Source of the DNA: Planctomycetota bacterium
Lineage (GTDB): Bacteria; Planctomycetota; Phycisphaerae; Phycisphaerales; SM1A02
Direction of reading: 5' to 3'
DNA length: 64,000 nucleotides
NCBI GenBank assembly: GCA_021414025.1
Contig: JAIOPG010000002.1
Location: forward strand, 372,001-436,000
Both the position numbers and the translations under genes were made by a program. Of the stretch, positions 1 to 8,959 are shown in pieces; within the stretch, counting starts at the first letter, position 1; every line of letters begins with the position of its first letter. The notes beneath the pieces are model-generated. The model made no database searches. It saw only the letters and a program-made list of their open reading frames with translations, and was not told where the DNA came from.

Positions 1-2
1 GC

Positions 3-431
3 CGCGCCGAGCCGTCGCTGATTGAGGCCGGCGTGCTGCGCATCGCCACCACGGGTCCGCTGCACGCGCGGCTGCTGCAGATCCGCACCGAGCTGCTCGA
101 GGTCCTTGCGGACTTGAAGCCCGACCACGCCGCGGTGGAAAGCCTCTTCAGCCATGTCAAGCACGCGCAGACCGCCATCATCATGGGCCATGCCCGCGGC
201 GTATTGCTGGCCACGCTTGCGGAAAGGCGCCTGGAGATCGCCGAGTTCGCCCCCGCCGAAGTCAAGCGCGCCGTCACCGGCCGGGGCAATGCCACCAAGG
301 AGCAGGTGCGCCGCGCCGTGATGGCGCAGTGCGGACTGCGCACGCTCAAGGGCCCGCACGACGCCAGCGACGCCATGGCGATCGCACTGACCGCGGCTCG
401 CCGACTCTCGGGCCCGGGAAAGTCCCGCTAA
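3..431 (+). CDS. ruvC: Crossover junction endodeoxyribonuclease RuvC (5' end outside window)
   Basis: RuvC resolves Holliday junctions together with RuvAB. The open frame runs in from the left edge, so the N-terminal strand with the first catalytic Asp is missing. What remains matches the family: AVESLFSHVK carries the second catalytic acid (Glu in VES), EFAPAEVKRAVTGRG is the conserved mid-domain stretch, and HDASDAMAIAL near the C-terminus holds the last acidic pair. The stop is TAA at 429-431, and trpE starts 10 nt later. The GTG at 33 is an internal Val codon, because the conserved sequence continues upstream of it. Confidence 0.9.
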   Translation, partial: RAEPSLIEAGVLRIATTGPLHARLLQIRTELLEVLADLKPDHAAVESLFSHVKHAQTAIIMGHARGVLLATLAERRLEIAEFAPAEVKRAVTGRGNATKEQVRRAVMAQCGLRTLKGPHDASDAMAIALTAARRLSGPGKSR

Positions 432-441
432 TCTCACCCTC

Positions 442-1956
442 ATGTCCGCCGGCAATCTTCTGATCCAGTGTCGGCGCATCCCCTCGGATCAGTTGACGCC
501 GGTGCTTGCCTACCGGCGCCTGGTGGCACCGGACGATCGCAACGCGCCAAGTTTTCTCCTGGAGAGCGTGGAGCAGAGCGGGGGCATCGGCCGCTACTCC
601 ATGCTGGGAGCGCGGCCGGCGCAGGAAGTCATCGCCCGGGAAAATGCGGTTGAGGTGCTTCGAAATGGCACGCTGGAGAAGCGGCTTGAAGCCGCGGATC
701 CGCTGCAGATTCCGCGGCAGATCACCGCGGACTGGAAGCCGTTTTCACGCGGCGCGATTCCGGCGGCCTTTCACGGTGGCTGGGTCGGGTTCCTCTCCTT
801 CGACGCAGTGCGATGGCTCGAGCCCAAGGCCCTGAGTTTCAAGAATGCACCCAGGGACGACCGCCACCTTCCCGACATGCACATGGGCCTCTACCTTCAG
901 GTCGTGGTGTTCGATCACGCCACGCGCACGCTCGACTGCGTGGTGGCCCGGCCTCTGGGCGAGCATGGATCGGAAGCCGCGGCGCGGACGGCGGCGGACG
1001 AGGCGATCGAGAACCTCAAGCTTGAACTGCTCCGCGAACGCCCCGCTTTGCCCACAGGCGAGATCCACATCGATCTCCGCGTCCCGCCCAAGCCGCCCGC
1101 GCGGAGTTCCATGAGCCGCGCCGAATTCGAAGGCGCCGTCGCGAAGGCCAAGCAGGCCATCGTTGCCGGCGACGCCTTCCAGATCGTTTTGTCGCAGCGG
1201 CTCGAGCGCGAAACCGCCATCGATCCCTTCGAGATCTACCGCGCCCTTCGCATCGTCAATCCAAGTCCCTATCAGGTCTACCTGCAGGCTTCCGGTTGCA
1301 TTCTGGCGGCTTCAAGCCCCGAGATTCTCTGCCGCGTGCGCGACCGGACCGTGGTGAGCCGGCCGCTGGCGGGCACGCGCCCGCGCGGCGACACGCCGGA
1401 GCTCGACACGAAACTGGAGGCTGAACTGCGGGCCGACGAGAAGGAGCGCGCCGAGCACATCATGCTCGTCGACCTTGGCCGCAATGATCTCGGCCGCGTC
1501 TGCGAGTCGGGCTCGGTCCAGGTCGAGCGCTGCATGGATGTCGAGCGCTACAGCCACGTGATGCATCTCTCCTCGACCGTCACCGGCGAGCTGGGCATGG
1601 GGCTGGACGCCTGGGACGCGCTGCGGGCCACGCTGCCGGTGGGCACGGTCTCGGGCGCGCCCAAGATCCGCGCCATCCAGATCATCGACCAGCTTGAGCC
1701 GGTGCGCCGCGGCCCCTATGCGGGCGGCATCGGCGTGATTGGCTTCGACGGATCGATGGACATGGCGATCTCGCTGCGCACCATGGTCATGCCCACCAAT
1801 CGAAAGCCTGGCGCGCCGTGGACCGTCCATCTGCAGGCGGGCGCGGGCGTGGTGCTCGACAGCGATCCCGCGACCGAGTGGCAGGAGACCATGTCCAAGG
1901 CCGCCGGCCTGGGCCGGGCCATGGATCTGGCCGAAGACGCATTTTCAGGAAGCTGA
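442..1956 (+). CDS. trpE: Anthranilate synthase component I
   Basis: Converts chorismate plus ammonia or glutamine to anthranilate, the first step of tryptophan synthesis. At 504 aa it is of normal length. The tryptophan feedback site is recognisable as LLES (39-42) followed by RYS (51-53). The chorismate-binding half has GDAFQIVLSQR (from about 243), SSPEIL, RPLAGTRPRG, DLGRNDLGR, GTVSGAPKIRA (about 401), GGIGV and a C-terminal LQAGAGVV. These fit TrpE better than PabB or MenF. It follows ruvC by 10 nt and is not accompanied by trpG, trpD or trpC here, so the glutaminase subunit must be elsewhere. Its last 12 nt overlap the convergent membrane-protein gene. Confidence 0.93.
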   Translation: MSAGNLLIQCRRIPSDQLTPVLAYRRLVAPDDRNAPSFLLESVEQSGGIGRYSMLGARPAQEVIARENAVEVLRNGTLEKRLEAADPLQIPRQITADWKPFSRGAIPAAFHGGWVGFLSFDAVRWLEPKALSFKNAPRDDRHLPDMHMGLYLQVVVFDHATRTLDCVVARPLGEHGSEAAARTAADEAIENLKLELLRERPALPTGEIHIDLRVPPKPPARSSMSRAEFEGAVAKAKQAIVAGDAFQIVLSQRLERETAIDPFEIYRALRIVNPSPYQVYLQASGCILAASSPEILCRVRDRTVVSRPLAGTRPRGDTPELDTKLEAELRADEKERAEHIMLVDLGRNDLGRVCESGSVQVERCMDVERYSHVMHLSSTVTGELGMGLDAWDALRATLPVGTVSGAPKIRAIQIIDQLEPVRRGPYAGGIGVIGFDGSMDMAISLRTMVMPTNRKPGAPWTVHLQAGAGVVLDSDPATEWQETMSKAAGLGRAMDLAEDAFSGS

Positions 1957-2664
1957 ATCGCTTGCCTTGCCGGCGGTCGGAGCTTCCTCGCTCATCTCGT
2001 CGGCCAGGGCCAGGGACATGCGGTTGACTCCGTCGGCGATCCACCAGATGGCGACCAGGCCGCAGGCGGCGGCGACCAGGATTGCGGCGGCCCGGGCCAG
2101 CGTCACGGCATTGGAGTCGGCGGGGTCGCTGGGCATCCACCGGATGACAAAGTGCAGCGCGAGTGAAAAAAGCAGCAGGCACGCGACGATGGCCTGGGTA
2201 ATGCTGACCCAGGTCGACTCAAGCCAGACGGCGACCGAGGAGATCATTCGCGTCGCGGCCAGAAGCTCCAGCACCAGCAGCACGAACCAGACATTTTCCA
2301 CGGAGACCAGCAAAGCCTTGCCTTCCTCAGGGAACGAAGCCCCGTTGGTCATGAGCACGCCGATGGCCACCGCAAGCCCGCCTCCGGCGTTGATCGAATT
2401 CATCACCTGCCAGACGCGCAGCCAGCCGAACTCGTCACCGATGCCGCCCAAGGCAAAACCTCGCTTGATTTCGCGGATTCCGATCCAGCGGAACCAGCAG
2501 CTCATCGCCAGGACCACCACCGCGACGCCGCCGAACATCGGCCACCACATCGCTCCGACCGCCAGCGGCAGCAGAAGCCACATTCCCGTGGAAAAGGTTC
2601 CTGAAGCCGAGACGAAACTGGCGAGCGCCTCGGCCGGGGACTGGATTGGAGCGGGGGGTTTCAA
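1945..2664 (-). CDS. Multi-pass membrane protein of unknown function
   Basis: A 239-aa protein with about five to six hydrophobic segments: roughly 28-55, 95-105, 122-138, 155-172 and 185-208. It has no enzymatic motif I recognise. The C-terminus is short, acidic and Ser/Ala-rich. The frame opens at a TTG (2662-2664) with only a weak AAGAAAAA upstream. An internal Met at residue 28, just before the first hydrophobic segment, is a possible alternative start. The gene converges on trpE and overlaps its 3' end by 12 nt. Function is not assigned. Confidence 0.6.
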   Translation of the reverse strand: MKPPAPIQSPAEALASFVSASGTFSTGMWLLLPLAVGAMWWPMFGGVAVVVLAMSCWFRWIGIREIKRGFALGGIGDEFGWLRVWQVMNSINAGGGLAVAIGVLMTNGASFPEEGKALLVSVENVWFVLLVLELLAATRMISSVAVWLESTWVSITQAIVACLLLFSLALHFVIRWMPSDPADSNAVTLARAAAILVAAACGLVAIWWIADGVNRMSLALADEMSEEAPTAGKASDSAS

Positions 2665-2877
2665 TGAATTTTTCTTGAAAGGGCGCGACGCAAGGTGTTT
2701 GCGGACCTAGAATAGTGACGCTGTCGGACGATCACAAAGTCCAATCGCACGGTGCTGATGCTCCGTTGACCTGTGGAAGCAATTGTCGGAATTCTCAAGG
2801 CTAATTTTCAACACACGGTCGAACTGGGCCGAAGTATAGAAAGAAGACACTTCGCTCAAACCAAGGAATTTTCAACG

Positions 2878-5241
2878 ATGAAATCGCCTCTCCGCATGTT
2901 GTCGATGGTGGCCCTGGTCACCGTGGTCTCCGCTTCGTTCGCCCTTCAGACCGCGACCAACAACGTCGCCACGTGGAGCGACACGGCGTGGGACGCGGCC
3001 CGCAAGGCGGACATGGATGGTTTCGAAAAGGCGCTGGCGACCGCACCGACCAGCAGCCAGGGCTCGCTCAAAGCGCTGCAGGAAGCGATCGTCCAACACA
3101 ACGCCCACAAGGTCGAGCAGGAAAAAGTCCGCCAGGAATCCATCGCCAAGCGCCGCCAGGAGATCAGCGACGAGCTTGCCAAAGGCAACCTCACCAAGGC
3201 CATGGTGGCCGCCGCCAATTTGAAATTCCTTCAGGACAACGAAGCCTGGAAGGGCGAGCTCAAGAGCGAAGCCATCGGCAAGCTTCAAGCCCAGGGCCAG
3301 GCCAAGTACCTGGAGGCGCTCAAGGATTCCGACTGGCTGCTCGCCCAGGAAATGCTCTTCCGCCTGCGGGCGCTGCACGAGGATGGCGGCGACGCGATGG
3401 AGTTCAAGCGTCTCAGCGACCAACTGGATGATTGCGGCGACCGCGTGCAGCTGCTTGCGGAGTACGCGCCCAAGCATCTCTACGACTTGCGCAAGAAGCA
3501 GAACGAACGACTGAAGGCGATGGAGGCGATGGAGCCCAAGAGCGAAACCAAGGAGGCTGACGCCAAGACCGAGGATCCCAACGATCCCGAGGGCGACCTG
3601 ACCGCCAAGGCCACCGAGGATTTCCCCGAATACAACCCCGCGCTGGTGGACAGCTGGAAAGATCAGCTCCAGGGAATTTCGCTGGGGATGCTCAAGGAGG
3701 CGCTCCGCAAGGTTGCGACCGAGCACATCGAGAGTGGCGGATGGCAGCCACTGCTTGAGGGCGGCGTGGAAAACCTGAAGCTGCTGGCCACAACCGAGGA
3801 ATGCCAGGAGAGCTTCCCGGGACTGGGCGACGCCACCAAGCGCGCCGCGTGGCTCGCAACGATCGACAAGGTTTCGGCCCGCGTCGCCGCGGCCACCCGC
3901 GAATCCGCCAACGGAGTCCTCTTCCGCGAGGTCATCAACGAACTGCTCGCGGCCAACGAGAGCACGGTCGGGCTGCCCGAGGAAGTCGTCCTGCATGAGT
4001 TCGGCGATGGGGCCATGGGCGTCCTCTCGCGGCGCTTCGAAGACCAGTATTCCGCCTTGATCTGGCCGGAGTCGCTGCGGCGCTTCCGCCAGCAGGTGGA
4101 TGGCAACTTCGTCGGCGTCGGCATCATGATCCGCCACGACGAGAAGCGCGACATCCAGATCATCAATCCGCTCGAAGGTTCGCCCGCCTCGCGCGCCGGC
4201 ATCAAGCCCAACGACCGCATCATCGCGGTCAACGGCAACAGCACCACGGGTTGGGCCCTGAACAAGGCCGTCGATCTGATCACCGGCCCGGAAGGGGAAG
4301 TGGTCACGCTTTCCATTCGTCGCGCCGATCGCCCTGAGCCCTTCGATGTCGCGTTGAAGCGCGAGAGCATCAAGATCCGCTCCGTGAATGGCTGGAACAA
4401 GAAGAGCCTGTCCGAGCGCGGCGATCCCACCTGGGATTGGTACGTGGATCCGGCGCTGGGCATCGGCTACGTTCGTCTGACCAGCTTCAACGAGGACAGC
4501 TTCGAGGATTTCCTGGCGGCCCTGAAGGAGATGCGCTCCGAGCGCAAGCTCAACGGGCTGGTCCTGGATCTGCGCGGCAATCCCGGCGGATTGCTCTCAT
4601 CGGCGGTCGATTTCTGCAACCTCTGGGTCGAAGAGGGTGAGCTGGTCTCCACCGAGAATCGCTTCGGCATCGCCACCTCCAGCAAGAAGGCCGAGGCCAA
4701 CCGCGCCGAGCTGAAGGATCTTCCGGTCGCCGTGCTGGTGAACCAGTCCTCGGCCAGCGCCAGCGAGATTCTCAGCGGCTGCCTGCAGGCCTATGACAAG
4801 ACCGTCATCGTCGGCGAGCGCAGCTTCGGCAAGGGCAGCGTGCAGGAAGTCAATCCGCTGGCCGACCGCGGCAAGCAGGCGGCGGTGAAGATCACCACGC
4901 AGCACTATGTGCTTCCACCGGAGGCGGGCCAGACTCATGGACGTCTCGTTCACAAGAAGCCCGGCTCCAGCGATTGGGGCGTGAACCCGGACCTTTTGAC
5001 CAAGATGACTCCGGAGCAGATGGACAAGTCCACCGAACTTCGAATCAAGGCGGACACGATTCCGGCGGCCGACGATCCAAAGGCCAAGCCGCGTCCTGAT
5101 CCCGCCGATCTGCTGACCAAGGGCCTTGACCCGCAGCTCGAGATGGCCCTGCTGGCCGTTCGCGCCCGCGTGGTCAAGGACACCACCGCCACGGAAGTGG
5201 CGGGGGCACCCAAGGTCACCAAGGAAACCGCGAGCCCGTAA
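2878..5241 (+). CDS. Exported S41 carboxyl-terminal processing protease with PDZ domain
   Basis: A periplasmic serine protease of the CtpA/Tsp type. I chose ATG 2878 (787 aa) because it is preceded by an AAGG and starts a clear signal peptide (MKSPLRMLSMVALV then VVSASFA). The 35 in-frame residues upstream look non-coding. Residues about 30-400 form a charged, helical, partly coiled-coil region not typical of CtpA. A PDZ domain lies at about 410-490 (GNFVGVGIMIR, SPASRAGIKPNDRI). The protease core has LVLDLRGNPGG, SSASASEI with the probable nucleophile Ser627, and SFGKGSVQ with the general base Lys652. These are 25 residues apart, as are Ser430/Lys455 in E. coli Tsp. The exact substrate is unknown. 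Confidence 0.88.
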   Translation: MKSPLRMLSMVALVTVVSASFALQTATNNVATWSDTAWDAARKADMDGFEKALATAPTSSQGSLKALQEAIVQHNAHKVEQEKVRQESIAKRRQEISDELAKGNLTKAMVAAANLKFLQDNEAWKGELKSEAIGKLQAQGQAKYLEALKDSDWLLAQEMLFRLRALHEDGGDAMEFKRLSDQLDDCGDRVQLLAEYAPKHLYDLRKKQNERLKAMEAMEPKSETKEADAKTEDPNDPEGDLTAKATEDFPEYNPALVDSWKDQLQGISLGMLKEALRKVATEHIESGGWQPLLEGGVENLKLLATTEECQESFPGLGDATKRAAWLATIDKVSARVAAATRESANGVLFREVINELLAANESTVGLPEEVVLHEFGDGAMGVLSRRFEDQYSALIWPESLRRFRQQVDGNFVGVGIMIRHDEKRDIQIINPLEGSPASRAGIKPNDRIIAVNGNSTTGWALNKAVDLITGPEGEVVTLSIRRADRPEPFDVALKRESIKIRSVNGWNKKSLSERGDPTWDWYVDPALGIGYVRLTSFNEDSFEDFLAALKEMRSERKLNGLVLDLRGNPGGLLSSAVDFCNLWVEEGELVSTENRFGIATSSKKAEANRAELKDLPVAVLVNQSSASASEILSGCLQAYDKTVIVGERSFGKGSVQEVNPLADRGKQAAVKITTQHYVLPPEAGQTHGRLVHKKPGSSDWGVNPDLLTKMTPEQMDKSTELRIKADTIPAADDPKAKPRPDPADLLTKGLDPQLEMALLAVRARVVKDTTATEVAGAPKVTKETASP

Positions 5242-5363
5242 CCAGGGCCGGATTCGGCTCTTTTCACTTCCTTTTCGGCGGACCGTTGCTTGAAAGCGCC
5301 GCCTCCCCTATAACGTGGGGCTCCCCGCGGATCCTGAATGGATTCGTTCCGCGGAAACGATCC

Positions 5364-6530
5364 ATGCCCACGCCCACCACCGACGGCAAACCTTCCCACG
5401 ATGTTCACGGCGGACTGCCCGTCCCGCGCCGCGCGGCGAATCGGCCCGCGCCCGCCGCGGAATTGCTGCGCGCCTGGTACCGCGAGCTGGTGCTGATTCG
5501 CGAATTCGAGATCCGCTGCATGCAGGCCTATCAGGACAAGAAGATCGGCGGCTTCTGCCACGTCTATATCGGGCAGGAGGCGGTCGCGGTCGGCTGCGTC
5601 GCCGCCTTGAAGCCGGAGGATCCGCTGGTCACAGCCTACCGGGATCACGGCCATGCGCTGGCCCGAGGCATGACCGCCCGCGCCTGCATGGCGGAAATGT
5701 TCGGCCGCGTCGACGGCTGCGCCAAGGGCAAGGGCGGCTCGATGCACATGTTCGACAAGGCCAACAATCTCTTCGGCGGGCATGGCATCGTCGGGGCCCA
5801 GACGCCGCTCGGCGCCGGGCTCGCCTTCGCCACCAAGTACCAGGACGAGGTCATCAACAAGGGCAAATCCTCGCGGGTCACGATGTGCTTCCTGGGCGAC
5901 GGCGCCTTGAACCAGGGCTCTTTCCACGAGGCGCTGAACCTGGCGGGCCTGATGGACCTGCCGGTGGTCTACGTGGTGGAGAACAATGGCTACTCGATGG
6001 GGACCAGCATCCACCGCGGCACCACGCAAAGCCACGACCTCTCCTCCAAGGCGCTGGGCTACGGCATCGACGCCTCGGTCATCGACGGCATGAATCTGCT
6101 TGAGGTCTACCACGGCATGAAGGATGTCGTCGAGAAGTGCCGCGAGCGCAGCAGACCCGCCTTCGTCGACATGCGCTGCTACCGCTACAAGGGCCACTCG
6201 ATGAGCGATCCGCGCAAGTACCGCACCCGCGACGAGGAGGAAGTCTGGGAGCAGGGCGACCCGATCGGCATCTTCGAGAAATATGTGCTTGAGCAGGGGG
6301 CGATGACCCACGACCAGATCAAGGCAGCCCAGAAGGACGTCAAGACCGAAGTGCGCGACGCCGTGCAGTTCGCCGACCAGAGCCCCGTGCCTCCGTTGAC
6401 TGATCTTTATCACGATGTCTACCGCGAGCCCTGGGGCCGCTACACCGGCACGAGCGAACCGCAGATGTATGGCGGCGCCCAGAATCCGCCCACCTTCCGC
6501 GCCACCCGCGAGGGGGAGGACCTGCTGTGA
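5364..6530 (+). CDS. pdhA: Pyruvate dehydrogenase E1 component, alpha subunit
   Basis: The thiamine-diphosphate-dependent E1 alpha subunit, which decarboxylates pyruvate and works with the beta subunit encoded next. At 388 aa it has normal length. Landmarks are IREFEIRCMQAYQDKKIGGF near the N-terminus, GGHGIVGAQTPLGAGLAFA, the TPP motif starting GDGALNQGSFHEA (from about 178) and ending VVENNGYSMG, and the loop YRYKGHSMSDPRKYR. The ATG at 5364 is preferred to the in-frame TTG at 5286, whose extra 26 residues have no family counterpart. Its stop overlaps the GTG of pdhB by 4 nt, so the two are probably translationally coupled. A branched-chain 2-oxoacid E1 is less likely given these motifs. 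Confidence 0.92.
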   Translation: MPTPTTDGKPSHDVHGGLPVPRRAANRPAPAAELLRAWYRELVLIREFEIRCMQAYQDKKIGGFCHVYIGQEAVAVGCVAALKPEDPLVTAYRDHGHALARGMTARACMAEMFGRVDGCAKGKGGSMHMFDKANNLFGGHGIVGAQTPLGAGLAFATKYQDEVINKGKSSRVTMCFLGDGALNQGSFHEALNLAGLMDLPVVYVVENNGYSMGTSIHRGTTQSHDLSSKALGYGIDASVIDGMNLLEVYHGMKDVVEKCRERSRPAFVDMRCYRYKGHSMSDPRKYRTRDEEEVWEQGDPIGIFEKYVLEQGAMTHDQIKAAQKDVKTEVRDAVQFADQSPVPPLTDLYHDVYREPWGRYTGTSEPQMYGGAQNPPTFRATREGEDLL

Positions 6531-7519
6531 CCGCCACCCAGGAGATGGAATTCCGCGACGCCATCCGCGACGCCATGAGCGAGGAGATGCGCCGCGATGC
6601 GCGGGTCATGCTGATCGGCGAGGAAGTGGCCGAGTACAACGGCGCCTACAAGGTGAGCCGAGGCATGCTGGACGAGTTCGGCGCCCGCCGGGTCATCGAC
6701 ACGCCGATCTCCGAGAGCGGATTCGCCGGCATGGCGATCGGCGCCGCGATGATGGGGCTGCGCCCGGTGGTCGAGTTCATGAGTTGGTCCTTCAGCCTGG
6801 TCGCGGCGGATCCCATCCTCAACAACGCGCCGAAGATGCTCTTCATGAGCGGCGGGCAGTTCGGCTGCCCTATCGTCTTCCGCGGCAATGACGGAGCCGG
6901 CGGCCAGCTCGGCAGCACGCACAGTTGGTGCGTCGAGGGCCTCTTCTCCAACGTGCCCGGCATCAAGATGGCGATCCCCGCCACGCCCGACGACGCCAAG
7001 GGCTTGATGAAGACCGCGATCCGCGACGACGACCCGGTGTTCTTCCTGGAGAGCGAGCGACTGCTTGGCCTCAAGGGGGAAGTGCCCGTCGGCGAGGACG
7101 TGCTCGTGAAGTTTGGCGAGGCCCGAGTGCGCCGCGCCGGCGCCGATTGCACCATCGCCTCATGGGGCCGGCCCGTGCACTTCTGCCTGGAGGCCGCGGA
7201 GGCCCTGGCCAAGGAGGGCATTTCCTGCGAGGTGATCGACCTGCGCACCATCCGGCCTCTGGACATCGGTGCCATCGTGCGCTCGGTCAAGAAGACCTCC
7301 AACCTCGTCGTCGTCGACCAGTCGTGGAGCTTCGGCAGCCCGGGCTCCGAGGTCGCCGCCCAGATCCATCAGCGCTGCTTCGACGACCTGGACAACCACG
7401 TGCACCGCGTGCACACCGAGGACGTGCCCGCGCCCTACGCATTCAACCTGGAGCAGGAGTACCTGCCCAACGCCCGCAAGATCTGCGAGGCGGTCCGCAG
7501 CGCCACCTACAATGCCTGA
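6527..7519 (+). CDS. pdhB: Pyruvate dehydrogenase E1 component, beta subunit
   Basis: Partner of PdhA in the E1 heterotetramer; 330 aa, the usual length. It starts at GTG 6527 inside the pdhA stop (GTGA). Family motifs include MLIGEEVAEYNGAYKVSRG, DTPISESGFAGMAIGAA, GLRPVVEFMSWSFS, a conserved GNDGAGGQLGSTHS and the transketolase C-terminal RTIRPLD. It follows pdhA and precedes pdhC by 12 nt in one operon. Confidence 0.93.
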   Translation: MTATQEMEFRDAIRDAMSEEMRRDARVMLIGEEVAEYNGAYKVSRGMLDEFGARRVIDTPISESGFAGMAIGAAMMGLRPVVEFMSWSFSLVAADPILNNAPKMLFMSGGQFGCPIVFRGNDGAGGQLGSTHSWCVEGLFSNVPGIKMAIPATPDDAKGLMKTAIRDDDPVFFLESERLLGLKGEVPVGEDVLVKFGEARVRRAGADCTIASWGRPVHFCLEAAEALAKEGISCEVIDLRTIRPLDIGAIVRSVKKTSNLVVVDQSWSFGSPGSEVAAQIHQRCFDDLDNHVHRVHTEDVPAPYAFNLEQEYLPNARKICEAVRSATYNA

Positions 7520-7531
7520 GCGGATCCCCTG

Positions 7532-8890
7532 ATGCCCATCTCCGTCACCATGCCGCGGCTTTCGGACACCATGGAATCGGGCACGATTGTCCGTTGGAAC
7601 GTGAAGGAGGGGGACGCGGTGAAGAGTGGAATGGTGGTCGCCGACATCGAGACCGACAAGGCCACCATGGAGATGCCGGTCTTCGACGACGGGCGCATCT
7701 CCAAGCTGCTGGTGCCCGCGGGGCAGCAGGTCAAGGTGGGCACCGAGATCGCGATCATTCTGGAAGATGGCGAGAGCGATGACGCGGCGCCGACGGCGCG
7801 GCCCGTCGCAACCGCCCCGGCCGCGACGCCAACCGCCGTGCGCAGCGCGCCCGCCGCAACCAGCGCGGCCCGGCCGGGGATTCCCCAAGCCGCTCCGGCG
7901 GACATCGAACTTGACGAGGAGCTTGAGGTGGGCGGCGCGAAGTTCCGGGTCAGCCCGGTGGCCCGCCGCATCGCCGAGCAGGAGCGCGTCGACCTTTCAG
8001 GCCTCAAGGGCTCGGGCCCCGGCGGCCGCATCATCAAGCGCGATGTGCTCAACGCATTGGAAAATCTCGGTTCCAAGCCCGCCGCGGCGAAGAGCTCCTC
8101 CATGTCGACCGCGGCGCACGCGACCACCGGATCCCTGGCCGTGCCGGTCACGCCGACCGCCCGATCGACGGGCCTGGTGATGGCGGGACTGCAGAGCACC
8201 GAGGTCGCCGTCAGCTCCATGCGGCAGACCATCGCCAAGCGACTGGTCGAGAGCAAGACCACCATTCCGCACTACCAGGTTTCGATGAAGTTTGAGCTCG
8301 ACCGGCTGATGGCCCTGCGCGAGCAACTCAACAAGGATCTCGCCGAGCAGGAGATCAAGCTCTCGGTGAATGACTTCATCGTGCGCGGCTGCGCCCTGTC
8401 GATGGCCAAGCATCCCTACGTCAACGCCAGCTGGGCCGGCGACCGGATCCTCATGCATCAGCAGGTCAACATCGGCGTGGCCGTGGCCCTGGACGAGTCC
8501 AAGGGCGGCGGACTGCTGGTCGCGGTGATCCGCGATGTCGATCGCAAGAGCCTGCGCACCATCTCCAGCGACACCAAGGCGCTCTCGGAGAAGGCCCGCA
8601 CCCGCGGCCTTTCGGCGGAGGAGATGTCGGAGAGCACCTTCACGGTCTCCAATCTGGGCATGTTCGGGGTGGAGCACTTCACCGCGATCATCAACCCGCC
8701 CAACTCGGCGATCCTCGCCTGCGGCGCGGCCCTGAAGCAGCCCGTGGTGCGCGGCGATGAGCTGACCATCGGCTACGAGATGACCGCGACGCTGTCGCTG
8801 GACCATCGCGTGATCGACGGGGCCATGGCGGCGCGCTGGCTGAACACGCTCAAGCACCTGCTGGAAAATCCGGCCACGCTGCTGGTGTGA
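7532..8890 (+). CDS. pdhC: Dihydrolipoamide acetyltransferase (E2) of pyruvate dehydrogenase
   Basis: Core enzyme that moves the acetyl group from E1 to CoA. Its 452 aa contain one N-terminal lipoyl domain (residues 1-80, lipoylated lysine K43 in ETDKATMEM), an Ala/Pro/Thr-rich flexible linker, a peripheral-subunit-binding domain (VSPVARRIAEQERVDLSGL through GGRIIKRDVL, about 130-170), a second linker, and the acyltransferase domain ending with DHRVIDGAMAARW, where His425 and Asp429 are catalytic. A single lipoyl domain is the compact form of E2. The E3 gene (lpd) is not in this window. It converges with ftsH across a 69-nt gap in which I see no strong hairpin. Confidence 0.92.
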   Translation: MPISVTMPRLSDTMESGTIVRWNVKEGDAVKSGMVVADIETDKATMEMPVFDDGRISKLLVPAGQQVKVGTEIAIILEDGESDDAAPTARPVATAPAATPTAVRSAPAATSAARPGIPQAAPADIELDEELEVGGAKFRVSPVARRIAEQERVDLSGLKGSGPGGRIIKRDVLNALENLGSKPAAAKSSSMSTAAHATTGSLAVPVTPTARSTGLVMAGLQSTEVAVSSMRQTIAKRLVESKTTIPHYQVSMKFELDRLMALREQLNKDLAEQEIKLSVNDFIVRGCALSMAKHPYVNASWAGDRILMHQQVNIGVAVALDESKGGGLLVAVIRDVDRKSLRTISSDTKALSEKARTRGLSAEEMSESTFTVSNLGMFGVEHFTAIINPPNSAILACGAALKQPVVRGDELTIGYEMTATLSLDHRVIDGAMAARWLNTLKHLLENPATLLV

Positions 8891-8959
8891 TTCGCGGGGC
8901 GGGCGCAGCAAGAATCCAAGGCGATCAAGCGGGTCGCAGCCACACAAAAAACGGAGCGA

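Noticed and set aside
4950-6413. A 487-codon minus-strand frame opposite pdhA
   Set aside because: Antisense of a well-conserved gene; composition is not protein-like.
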